Shown: positions 1 through 5,705 of the stretch, in pieces
How the letters are laid out: each line of letters starts with the position of its first letter
Position numbering within the stretch: the first letter of the stretch is position 1
From: RPQJ01 sp031404015
GTDB taxonomy: Bacteria; Pseudomonadota; Gammaproteobacteria; Steroidobacterales; Steroidobacteraceae
Length of the DNA stretch: 5,705 bases
Assembly: GCA_031404015.1 (NCBI GenBank)
Contig: JANNGT010000404.1
Span: 1-5,705, forward strand
Direction of reading: 5' to 3'
Position numbers and translations under genes: made by a program
The notes under the pieces: generated by a model
Seen by the model: only the letters and a program-made list of their open reading frames with translations
Database searches by the model: none
Told to the model about the DNA's origin: nothing

Positions 1-97
1 TATCGACTGCGGCAATCGCAGGCTGTGTGATCAGGCAAAAGAGCACGGCGATAAGTCGCGCCGCCGCACGTGTGGCTACGTTACCAAGCATTCGCAT
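1..97 (-). CDS. Exported protein, N-terminal fragment (signal peptide only)
   Basis: Reading leftwards from an ATG at 97-95, 32 codons stay open to the window edge. The peptide has a basic start (MRMLGNVATRAAAR), a hydrophobic core (LIAVLFCLI) and a small-residue cleavage region (TQPAIAAVD). This is a textbook Sec signal peptide, probably cut after AIA. A second in-frame ATG lies at 91-89. A purine-rich GGGGGAA upstream of both fits the second ATG better, with about 7-8 bases of spacing. Only the export signal is inside the window, so the function and final location of the mature protein are unknown. The gene is divergent from everything else here and is not obviously part of the metal operon. 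A chance open frame of this length is possible, but the ordered signal-peptide layout plus a plausible ribosome site argue for a real gene. Confidence 0.6.
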   Translation of the reverse strand, partial: MRMLGNVATRAAARLIAVLFCLITQPAIAAVD

Positions 98-263
98 GTT
101 CCCCCGGTTGCGAGCGGTGCAGCTTAGCTCACGGAGCGGCGACCTGCCGAATCCCACACGGCGTCGAATAGTGGCGCGTCGCCGAGCGTCGGCGGTGCCA
201 CTCACCAACCGGCTCGTTGCCCTGCGAGCTGCGGCAGAACCGAGCTGGTTCGGCGAGGAAAGT
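98..263. other. Intergenic region without a recognisable gene
   Basis: This stretch lies between the divergent exported-protein gene and the toxin-antitoxin remains. Open frames crossing it are rich in Arg, Ser and Pro and look like chance frames of high-GC DNA. It must carry the promoter of the minus-strand gene, but I could not find a convincing -35/-10 pair, operator or terminator. It may include the unrecognisable 5' end of the decayed toxin gene. Confidence 0.5.
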
Positions 264-364
264 CGCACCGTGCAACTCGGCGGGCTGATCGGAATGCCGT
301 CGTGCGCAAGCTCGGTGCCGATCTGTGGGAAAGCCGAGTACGCATGCAGGACGGCATGGCACGC
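264..364 (+). pseudogene. RelE/HigB-like toxin gene remnant
   Basis: Two short pieces in different frames resemble the middle of RelE/HigB-type mRNA-cleaving toxins, which commonly read 'GLIGMP-x-VRKL...LWE.R....GIAR'. Bases 282-299 (frame 3) give GLIGMP. Bases 302-364 (frame 2) give VRKLGADLWESRVRMQDGMAR. The switch needs about one lost base near 300. The usual C-terminal part of the toxin (the 'alyv...vvvlhaFvKKtqktP' region) is missing: the sequence passes directly into the antitoxin start, so GMAR is both the toxin's last motif and the antitoxin's MAR start. The N-terminal half of the toxin is not recognisable. With a frameshift and both ends missing, no active toxin can be made. The family resemblance is from memory of the motif and has not been searched. 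Confidence 0.42.
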
Positions 365-648
365 AAGAAGCACAATCCGCACGTTGACAGTGATTTCGAG
401 GACTTCCTCGGCGAGGAGGGCCAGCTTGAGGGTGCGACTGCAATTGCCATCAAGCGCGTGCTCGCGTGGCAGATCGCGCAGGCGATGAAAGATGAAAAGT
501 TTCCCAGGCAGAACTCGTGCGCCGCATGAAGACGAGCCGGGCGGTGATTTACCGGTTACTCGGTGCCGACGATCCATCGGTCACGCTGTTGACGATCAGT
601 CGCGCTGCCGCGGCGTTGGGTCGGAATGTGTGTGTGCAATTTGCGGCC
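356..648 (+). pseudogene. XRE-family (HigA-like) antitoxin, frameshifted
   Basis: The product would be a small DNA-binding antitoxin of the type that starts MARKKHNPHVxSDFxxFLxEE and ends with a Cro/C1-type helix-turn-helix. The first half reads in frame 2 from ATG 356 (MARKKHNPHVDSDFEDFL, then AIAIKRVLAWQIAQAMKDEK). It then runs out of homology at 499 and hits TGA at 527-529. The second half continues in frame 1 from 502 (SQAELVRRMKTSRAVIYRLL, then DDPSVTLLTISRAAAALGRN and VQFA). The break sits at AAG TTT CCC (497-505). One extra base there, for example a fourth T (AAG TTT TCC CAG), restores KFSQAEL and one continuous protein of about 97 residues. AGGA at 348-351 is a weak ribosome site. The deletion splits the HTH, so repressor function is lost unless this is a sequencing error in the T run. 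After the homology ends, frame 1 has no stop until 1095. Confidence 0.72.
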
Positions 649-723
649 TGGGATTCGCTTTTCGAACGCGTAAATACGAGTCCTGGGTTTGCCACGATTG
701 ACGGATTCGGGCACTCTGAACAG

Positions 724-1095
724 GTGACCGCGTTCCTGAGCAGAGTCCGTGAACGAGGCCCACGATTGTGGGGCGTACGGCTATTGCTTGGCGTTTCACT
801 GCTTGGGCTGCTCTTTGCCGGGGTCTGGCAGGGAGAGATCCACTCCCACGACAACGGCGCAGCGGCTCATTCGCACGCGCACGATTTCGATTCGAGCGAG
901 CAGGATTCGGGGTCCGGCGATTCGGCGCCCGAGCCGCTGCATTTCCATGACGCAGCAGTCTCGGTCGTAATGCTCGGTCCCCCAATGCAGGGAACCGAAC
1001 TGCCGAAGCTGTCCGCGGCCTGGGTGCCCGACGACTCAGCGGTCCGCGCACCGCCACCCTCCTTCAACGCGCCCCACCGACCTCCCATCGCCTGA
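724..1095 (+). CDS. Small His-rich membrane/periplasmic protein upstream of czcC (CzcI-like)
   Basis: From a GTG at 724 this encodes 123 residues. An Arg-rich start (RVRERGPRLWGVR) is followed by one hydrophobic segment (about residues 20-34, LLLGVSLLGLLFAGV). Next comes a His/Asp/Ser-rich stretch with HSH (H40, H42), HSHAH (H49, H51, H53) and HFH (H73, H75), and a Pro-rich tail (RAPPPSFNAPHRPPIA). It should be anchored in the inner membrane with the His-rich part in the periplasm, where it could bind Zn, Co, Ni or Cu ions. Small His-containing proteins with Pro-rich ends are common just before czcC and are called CzcI; I know the type but cannot confirm homology here. The start is uncertain: no strong ribosome site precedes 724, and the frame is open upstream through the antitoxin remnant, so a longer product from GTG 517 (192 residues) is formally possible. 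The gene ends 69 bases before czcC and probably heads the operon. Confidence 0.6.
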   Translation: MTAFLSRVRERGPRLWGVRLLLGVSLLGLLFAGVWQGEIHSHDNGAAAHSHAHDFDSSEQDSGSGDSAPEPLHFHDAAVSVVMLGPPMQGTELPKLSAAWVPDDSAVRAPPPSFNAPHRPPIA

Positions 1096-1110
1096 CGTCC
1101 GCTGAATCGG

Positions 1111-1130
1111 CCTGCCGTCGTTACGGCGGG
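1111..1130 (+). promoter_or_regulatory. Hairpin in the czcI-like/czcC gap
   Basis: CCTGCCGT (1111-1118) pairs with ACGGCGGG (1123-1130) around a CGTT loop, giving an 8-bp GC-rich stem with one G-T pair. No T run follows (CGTTCGCGTTCG), so it is unlikely to be a full Rho-independent terminator. It may protect or punctuate the transcript between the small gene and czcC, or it may be chance in GC-rich DNA. Confidence 0.35.
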
Positions 1131-1152
1131 CGTTCGCGTTCGTTCAGTCGAT

Positions 1153-1157
1153 GGAGG
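1153..1157 (+). promoter_or_regulatory. Ribosome binding site deciding the czcC start
   Basis: GGAGG sits 7 bases before the GTG at 1165. It selects that GTG over the ATG at 1151, which is in another frame. It also agrees with the signal peptide that begins right at the GTG. Confidence 0.75.
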
Positions 1158-1164
1158 TATCAGC

Positions 1165-2412
1165 GTGTTCCTGCGATCCGTATGGGCTTTGGCATTGGCC
1201 GGGGCGTTTGCATCGTCACCAATGGCCGATGCTTCGTCATTGACGATGAACGATGCGGTTGACCGTGCGGTGGCCGGCAGTCCCGCGATGGGTGCTGAGC
1301 GAGCTGCCATCAATGCCGCCGAACAACAGGCGCGACTCGATGCCCTGACGCCTCCGATAACGGTGGGCGGGGAGATGGAGAACTTCGCCGGCACCGGCAA
1401 CCTCAGCGGCTTTGATGACGCTGAATTCACCCTGCGCGTCGGTAAGACCTTCGAACTCGGTGGCAAGCGTGAGGCCCGGCAGGCCCTCGGAGCCTCCAGG
1501 GTCGCGTTGCAGGGCAACGAACTCGAACGTCGACGGCTCGATGTCGTGACGCAGGCCAAACATCGCTTTCTCGAGGTCGTCGCCCAGCAGTCACGCCTCA
1601 CTCTCGCCGAGGAGGAGGCCGCACTCGCGAATGAAACCCGCGAAGCTGTCGCCTACCGAGTCAAGCGGGGAGCCAGCCCCGAGGCGGACCTGCCGCTGGC
1701 TGATCTCGCCGTCGCCCGCGCGGAACTGGAGCAGGAAGATGCTGAGCACGAGCTCGAGAGCGCGCGCGTTGCGCTTTCGGTGCTGTGGGGCGAACGAGCC
1801 CCGTCCTTCACCCGCGCCGCAGGCTCGATGGACACCGTGCCGGACTTACCTGCGTTCGAGTCTCTGACCCAACGCCTCGAATCGAACCCGGACCAGCAGA
1901 TGTTCGCGCTGGAGGCAGCGCGGCTCGATGCGCAGCGCCGCTCCGCTGAAGCGAGCCGCAAGCCGGACCTGTCCGGCACGGTCGGCGTACGCCGACTGGA
2001 AGCATTCGACGACCAGGCGCTCGTCATGTCGATAGCGTTGCCGATCGGCCTTGGGCAACGCTCGGACCTGGCGCTAGCGCGCGGCCGCGCGGAACTGGAA
2101 AGCCTCGAGGGACGACGCAAGGCTGTCGAGCTCGAACGCTACCAGGAGTTGTTCGCGCGGTACCAGGAGCTCCGGCACGCGGGACACGAGTTCGAGGCCC
2201 TGCGCGATCGGATGATTCCCGCCGCAGAGCGCGCAGTCACGCTGGCTCGGCGCGGCTACGACGAAGCACGCTATTCGTTCCTGCAGGTCGCCACTGCTCG
2301 CAACGTGCTGCATTCGCTGCAAAGAGAGCGCATCGGCGCCGCAACCCGCTATCACCGTCTGCTGGCCGACATCGAGCGGGCCACGGCCGTCTCCGGAGTC
2401 ACCGCCCCATGA
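1165..2412 (+). CDS. czcC: Outer-membrane factor of a CzcCBA-type heavy-metal efflux system
   Basis: 415 residues, the usual size for CzcC, a TolC-like trimeric channel of the OEP family that carries metal ions across the periplasm and outer membrane. Residues 1-23 form a signal peptide with an ADA-SS cut site. Two OEP repeats follow, roughly residues 25-210 and 215-405, rich in Ala, Glu, Arg and Leu as expected for the long helical tunnel. Conserved-looking marks include FELGGKREAR (about 96-105), YRVKRGASPEADL (about 164-176) and its partner RRGYDEARYSFLQV (about 362-375) in the second repeat. The GTG start is supported by GGAGG 7 bases upstream. The last four bases (ATGA) overlap the start of czcB, so the two are probably translationally coupled. 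The frame is intact, with no sign of damage. Metal specificity cannot be read from this subunit. Confidence 0.93.
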   Translation: MFLRSVWALALAGAFASSPMADASSLTMNDAVDRAVAGSPAMGAERAAINAAEQQARLDALTPPITVGGEMENFAGTGNLSGFDDAEFTLRVGKTFELGGKREARQALGASRVALQGNELERRRLDVVTQAKHRFLEVVAQQSRLTLAEEEAALANETREAVAYRVKRGASPEADLPLADLAVARAELEQEDAEHELESARVALSVLWGERAPSFTRAAGSMDTVPDLPAFESLTQRLESNPDQQMFALEAARLDAQRRSAEASRKPDLSGTVGVRRLEAFDDQALVMSIALPIGLGQRSDLALARGRAELESLEGRRKAVELERYQELFARYQELRHAGHEFEALRDRMIPAAERAVTLARRGYDEARYSFLQVATARNVLHSLQRERIGAATRYHRLLADIERATAVSGVTAP

Positions 2413-3674
2413 ACGCACGCTTCATTCCTGTCCTGATCTTCACCGCGCTGCTGCTCGGCGCATGCGGAGCCAAAGAGCGCGCTCATGTAGACGAGCCCGC
2501 TCACAAAGACGAGCCCGCCGACAAACACGGCGCCGCTGCCGCCGACTTCGAGCGTGGCCCGCACAACGGCCGCCTGTTGCGCGATGGCGACTTCGCCCTC
2601 GAAGTCACCATCTTCGAGACGGGTGTACCGCCGCAGTTCCACCTCTATGCGTACCGCAACAATGAAGCGCTGCCAGCGCAGGACATCAAGGCGACCATCG
2701 AGCTGTCGCGCCTCGGCGGCAAAGTGGATCGGTTCGAATTCAGGCCCGACGGCGATCACCTCGTGGGCAATGGCACGGTGGTGGAGCCGCACTCGTTTGA
2801 CGTGACCGTGACGGCTCGCCACGGTGACCGCGAGCACCGCTGGACCTACGAGTCATACGAGGGACGCACCAGCATGCCGGCTGCCGTCGCCGAGGCGGCT
2901 GGCGTGACGATCGAGCAGGCTGGTCCCGCGGTCATTCGCAACGACACGCGCCTGATGGGGCGGGTCGTGCTGAACGGTGATCGCTTTGCCGCGGTGAAGG
3001 CCCGCTTTCCCGGACCCGTGCAGTCGGTGCACGTGAACATCGGCGACACGGTCCGCTCCGGGCAGGCCCTGGCGGTGGTCGAGAACCGCGACAGCCTGCG
3101 CAGCTACACCGTTGCCGCACCGATCAATGGCGTCGTGCTGGCACGGCACACGAACGTGGGCGACGTCGCGGGTGACGAGCCGCTGTTTGAGATCGCTGAC
3201 CTGTCGGAGCTCTGGCTCGAACTGCATGCATTCGGTGAAGACGCAGCGCGACTGCGCAGTGGACAGTCGGTGCGGCTCGAGGCTGTGGCAGACGGCAAAG
3301 CTGTCGACACGAAGTTACAGCGCGTGCTCCCGCTGGCCAGCGCAACCAGCCAGACCGTCGTCGCTCGCGCGCTCCTGCCCAACACTCAGGGCGAGTGGCG
3401 GCCCGGCATGGCGGTGAACGCGCGGGTGACCCTGGCGGAGCGTCAAGTGCCACTCGCCGTCAAGACGGCCGGGTTGCAGCGCTTTCGCGATTTCACGGTG
3501 GTCTTCGCGCAGGTCGGCGACACCTACGAGGTGCGGATGCTGGAACTGGGGGAGCGAGATGGCGATTGGGTGGAGGTGCTCGGCGGAATCGAGCTTGGAA
3601 CACCCTACGTGGTCGAGCAGAGCTTCCTGATCAAGGCGGACATCGAGAAGTCCGGCGCCAGCCACGACCACTGA
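2409..3674 (+). CDS. czcB: Periplasmic adaptor (membrane fusion protein), lipoprotein, CzcB-type
   Basis: 421 residues; it links the CzcA pump to the CzcC channel. A lipoprotein signal ends in LLGAC, with Cys19 as the likely lipidated residue. A His/Asp/Glu-rich linker with a repeated unit (AHVDEP, AHKDEP, ADKHG; about residues 25-41) follows. Next is an extra N-terminal domain (about 45-155, with GPHNGRLLRDGDFALEV) seen in metal-type adaptors. The lipoyl/barrel-sandwich part is about residues 198-265 (VHVNIGDTVRSGQ ... APINGVV ... FEIADLSELW). A beta-barrel region follows (about 266-345, with the WRPGM motif) and then a membrane-proximal domain. The protein ends SHDH, another possible metal ligand. 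The start is fixed by the ATGA overlap with czcC and by CGGAG about 10 bases upstream. Adaptors of this kind can bind the exported ion and trigger the pump; the His-rich linker suggests that role, but this is inferred. Confidence 0.93.
   Translation: MNARFIPVLIFTALLLGACGAKERAHVDEPAHKDEPADKHGAAAADFERGPHNGRLLRDGDFALEVTIFETGVPPQFHLYAYRNNEALPAQDIKATIELSRLGGKVDRFEFRPDGDHLVGNGTVVEPHSFDVTVTARHGDREHRWTYESYEGRTSMPAAVAEAAGVTIEQAGPAVIRNDTRLMGRVVLNGDRFAAVKARFPGPVQSVHVNIGDTVRSGQALAVVENRDSLRSYTVAAPINGVVLARHTNVGDVAGDEPLFEIADLSELWLELHAFGEDAARLRSGQSVRLEAVADGKAVDTKLQRVLPLASATSQTVVARALLPNTQGEWRPGMAVNARVTLAERQVPLAVKTAGLQRFRDFTVVFAQVGDTYEVRMLELGERDGDWVEVLGGIELGTPYVVEQSFLIKADIEKSGASHDH
2481..2516 (+). repeat. Two 18-bp tandem units coding the His-Asp-Glu linker of CzcB
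   Basis: GCTCATGTAGACGAGCCC (2481-2498) is followed directly by GCTCACAAAGACGAGCCC (2499-2516), with four mismatches in 18. They encode AHVDEP and AHKDEP. A more diverged partial unit (GCCGACAAACAC, ADKH) follows. The repeat is in frame, so unit gain or loss would change linker length without breaking the gene. Confidence 0.75.
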
Positions 3675-3687
3675 GGGCGCCAACACC

Positions 3688-5610
3688 ATGCTCGAAAAAA
3701 TCATTCGATACTCCATCGCGCAACGCTGGCTGGTGCTGGTCCTGGCCCTCGCGCTGGCCGGGCTTGGAGTCTGGAACTACACGCGCCTGCCCATCGACGC
3801 GACACCCGATATCACCAACGTCCAGGTGCAGATCAACACGGAAGCCCCGGGCTACTCGCCGCTCGAGGCTGAGCAGCGCCTGACTTTCCCGATCGAGACC
3901 GCCCTGGCCGGATTGGCCCGGATTGACTACACGCGTTCGATCTCGCGCTACGGACTCTCGCAGGTGACCGTCGTTTTCGAGGACGGGACTGACATCTACT
4001 TCGCCCGGCAACAGGTTGCGGAGCGGTTGCAGCAAGCGAAAAGCCAGCTCCCACCGGGGAGCGAGCCGGTCCTCGGACCCGTGGCCACGGGTCTTGGCGA
4101 AATCTTCATGTACACGGTGGAATCACTGCCGGGCTCGGTCGGACCGGATGGCAAACCCTGGTCGCCAACGGACCTGCGCACGTTGCAGGACTGGGTGGTG
4201 CGCCCGCAATTGCGTCACCTGGAGGGGGTCACCGAGGTCAACACGGTCGGCGGCCACGTTCGACAGATCCATGTCACACCCGATCCCACGCGACTGGCGG
4301 CGTACGGTGTGGGGATGCGCGATTTGATGGAGGCCATTGCTCGCAGCAATGACAACGCCGGGGCGGGCTACATCGAACGCAGTGGCGAACAGTACCTGGT
4401 GCGTGTGCCGGGACAAGTCGGCGCGCCCGACGAACTTCGCGACATCGTCGTTGCTCATCGCGACGGCGTGCCGATCCGATTGCGTGAAATGGCCGAGGTC
4501 GTGGAGGGAAGCGAGTTGCGCACCGGCGCGGCAACCGAGAACGGCCGCGAGATCGTGCTCGGCACCGTGTTCATGCTCGTCGGCGAGAACAGTCGTGCCG
4601 TTGCGCGTCGTTCCGCGACGCGACTGGAGGAGGTCAATGCGAGCCTTCCGGAGGGAGTGGTCGCAACCCCAGTCTACGACCGTACGGCACTCGTCGATCG
4701 AACCATCGCCACGGTCCGCACCAACCTGATCGAAGGCGCGTTGCTGGTGATCGCGGTGCTGTTTGCGCTGCTTGGCAACCTGCGTGCCGCCCTGATCACC
4801 GCGGCGGTCATTCCGCTCACCATGCTGATGACCATTACCGGCATGGTGCAGAACCGGATCTCGGCCAACTTGATGAGCCTCGGTGCGCTCGACTTCGGGC
4901 TGATCGTCGACGGGGCGGTGATCATCGTCGAGAACTGTTTGCGCCGTTTTGGTGAAACACAACATCGGCTCGGGCGGATCCTGACGCGGGACGAGCGCTT
5001 CGAGGTTGCAGCCAGCGCGTCTGCCGAAGTCATGAAACCCAGCCTGTTCGGCGTACTGATCATCACGGCGGTGTACTTGCCGGTCTTCGCCCTGACGGGC
5101 GTCGAGGGAAAGATGTTCCATCCCATGGCATTCACCGTGGTCATCGCGCTGACCGCCGCCATGCTGCTCTCACTGACGTTCGTTCCCGCCGCCGTCGCCC
5201 TGTTCATGACGGGCCCGGTCACGGAGAAAGACAACCGGCTGATGGCGCGCATCAAGTCGTGGTACCGGCCGGTGCTCGAACGGGCACTCGACCATCGTGT
5301 TGCAGTCCTGGCGACCGCCATCGTGCTTGTGGTTGCGAGCGGACTATTGGCGACCCGGCTTGGGAGCGAGTTCGTCCCGAGTCTGGACGAGGGCGACATT
5401 GCACTGCACGCCCTGCGAATTCCTGGAACGGGGCTCGAACAGGCGATCGGCATGCAAACCTCGCTCGAGGCACGCATCAAGGAGTTCCCGGAGGTGGACA
5501 AGGTCTTCGCCAAGATCGGCACCGGGGAGGTGGCGACGGACCCGATGCCACCCTCGGTGGCCGACACCTTCATCATGCTCAAGGATCGCTCCGAATGGCC
5601 GGATCCGCGT
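3688..5610 (+). CDS. czcA: Heavy-metal RND efflux pump, inner-membrane antiporter (CzcA-type), 3' part missing
   Basis: The first 641 residues of a protein normally about 1040-1070 long. It is the proton-driven pump of the complex. Visible parts are TM1 (about residues 14-31), the porter-domain start (DATPDITNVQVQINTEAPG), then TM2-TM6 (about 347-507) and TM7 (about 536-553), followed by GSEFVPSLDEGDI (559-571) and DPMPPSVADTF. The TM4 heavy-metal signature DFGLIVDGAVIIVEN is complete. Its acidic residues fall at D402, D408 and E415, the numbers known for the proton path of Cupriavidus metallidurans CzcA. ATG 3688 lies 13 bases after the czcB stop, with TGAGGG at the stop as ribosome site. 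The divalent-metal class (Zn/Co/Cd or Ni/Co) fits better than CusA (Cu/Ag), but the exact metal is unknown. After WPDPR (5596-5610) similarity to CzcA ends; the frame stays open to 5705 but encodes unrelated residues (DMVVAGERQLMAQ), because the DNA there is mfd on the other strand. Confidence 0.93.
5602..5605. other. Junction of czcA and mfd sequence at a GATC
   Basis: The left side reads as CzcA up to WPD(PR), which ends between 5604 and 5610. The right side reads as minus-strand Mfd up to HVTR, which ends at 5605. The shared bases 5602-5610 (GATCCGCGT) contain GATC within GGATCC (5601-5606), the recognition sequence of Sau3AI/MboI/DpnII and BamHI. This fits end-joining at a cut GATC, an assembly merge on a short shared word, or a real breakpoint with microhomology. 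Confidence 0.6.
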
Positions 5611-5705
5611 GACATGGTTGTAGCCGGCGAGCGTCAATTGATGGCGCAGCGCGTCGGCGCCGAATTTCGCGCCTTGCTTGAAATAGAAAGTGTTGGCAGT
5701 GATGA
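5605..5705 (-). CDS. mfd: Internal fragment of transcription-repair coupling factor
   Basis: Read leftwards in the frame starting at 5703, 33 residues align by eye with the early part of Mfd: ITANTFYFKQGAKFGADALR followed by HQLTLAGYNHVTR. In E. coli Mfd the matching stretch reads MKKGQRLSRDALRTQLDSAGYRHV. This lies in the UvrB-like N-terminal region that contacts UvrA. Mfd is an ATP-driven DNA translocase that removes stalled RNA polymerase and brings in UvrABC. The fragment is open at the window edge on its 5' side. On its 3' side it stops at the junction, where the next residues (IRPFGAILEH) no longer look like Mfd, which should continue with a 'V..HGE(Y/F)..RG' stretch. It has no functional link to metal efflux. 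The LTLAGYNHVT wording reminds me of betaproteobacterial Mfd, but that is only an impression. Confidence 0.7.

Noticed and set aside
27..488. Open frame of 153 codons on the plus strand
   Set aside because: It is Arg/Ser/Ala-rich with no family look and overlaps both the opposite-strand signal peptide and the toxin-antitoxin remnant. Only its short GLIGMP piece (282-299) seems meaningful.
641..724. Promoter with TAAATA (671-676) as -10 for the His-rich gene and czc operon
   Set aside because: No -35-like hexamer lies 16-18 bases upstream; TTGCGG at 641 is 24 bases away. TTGACG at 698 has no matching -10. The evidence is too weak to annotate.
1111..1130. Rho-independent terminator
   Set aside because: The stem is good but no T run follows it, so I list it only as a hairpin.
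867..1601. Minus-strand open frame of 244 codons over the small gene and czcC
   Set aside because: It lies opposite two supported plus-strand genes and has Arg/Ser/Ala-rich low-information sequence, so it is a shadow.
4123..5121. Long open frame (332 codons) on the minus strand
   Set aside because: It is fully antisense to czcA, whose CzcA-like translation is continuous. The antisense protein is rich in Arg, His, Asp and Gln without recognisable domains, as expected of a shadow frame in high-GC DNA.
4674..5615. Second long minus-strand open frame (313 codons)
   Set aside because: It is antisense to czcA and Ser/Arg/Thr-rich, with no motif. It is a different frame from the mfd fragment.
5611..5705. 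Continuation of the czcA frame to the window edge as a real CzcA C-terminal part
   Set aside because: The residues (DMVVAGERQLMAQRVGAEF...) do not match what CzcA has after WPDPR, and the same bases encode Mfd on the other strand.
5605..5705. Insertion sequence end interrupting czcA
   Set aside because: I considered this because the gene breaks sharply. No terminal inverted repeat or target duplication is visible, and the new sequence is explained as mfd.

Overview
This window comes from a high-GC bacterium (roughly 60-65 % by eye). It is almost certainly a proteobacterium, because it carries a three-part heavy-metal efflux system of the CzcCBA type, which spans both membranes of a Gram-negative envelope. 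The exact lineage cannot be fixed from the sequence. A gammaproteobacterium is a reasonable guess for the czc part, but that is inference.

Layout. At the far left (1-97, minus strand) is the first part of an exported protein, recognisable only by its signal peptide. Bases 98 to about 260 hold no gene I can support. From about 264 to 648 lie the degraded remains of a type II toxin-antitoxin pair: a RelE/HigB-like toxin fragment running straight into an XRE-family antitoxin gene that is itself broken by a one-base deletion near 500. The antitoxin frame stays open into a small His-rich membrane or periplasmic protein (about 724-1095) of the kind found in front of czc operons (CzcI-like). A 70-bp gap with a hairpin follows. 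Then come three tightly packed genes on the plus strand: czcC (outer-membrane factor, 1165-2412), czcB (lipoprotein adaptor, 2409-3674, 4-base overlap with czcC) and czcA (RND proton/metal antiporter, from 3688, 13-bp gap).

Together CzcA (inner membrane), CzcB (periplasm) and CzcC (outer membrane) should form one channel that pumps divalent metal ions such as Zn, Co, Cd or Ni out of the periplasm or cytoplasm. The His-rich small protein and the His-rich N-terminus of CzcB would sit in the periplasm and could bind the same ions. No regulator gene such as czcRS is visible.

Right end. CzcA similarity stops abruptly at 5602-5610. The last about 100 bases, read on the minus strand, encode a piece of Mfd (transcription-repair coupling factor). 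The switch falls at a GATC (inside GGATCC). This looks like a chimeric join, from cloning or assembly, or a true rearrangement breakpoint. It should be settled before czcA is called truncated.

I see no convincing undescribed system. The most interesting points are the right-end junction, the decayed toxin-antitoxin locus, and the His-rich protein whose open frame continues upstream into HTH sequence.
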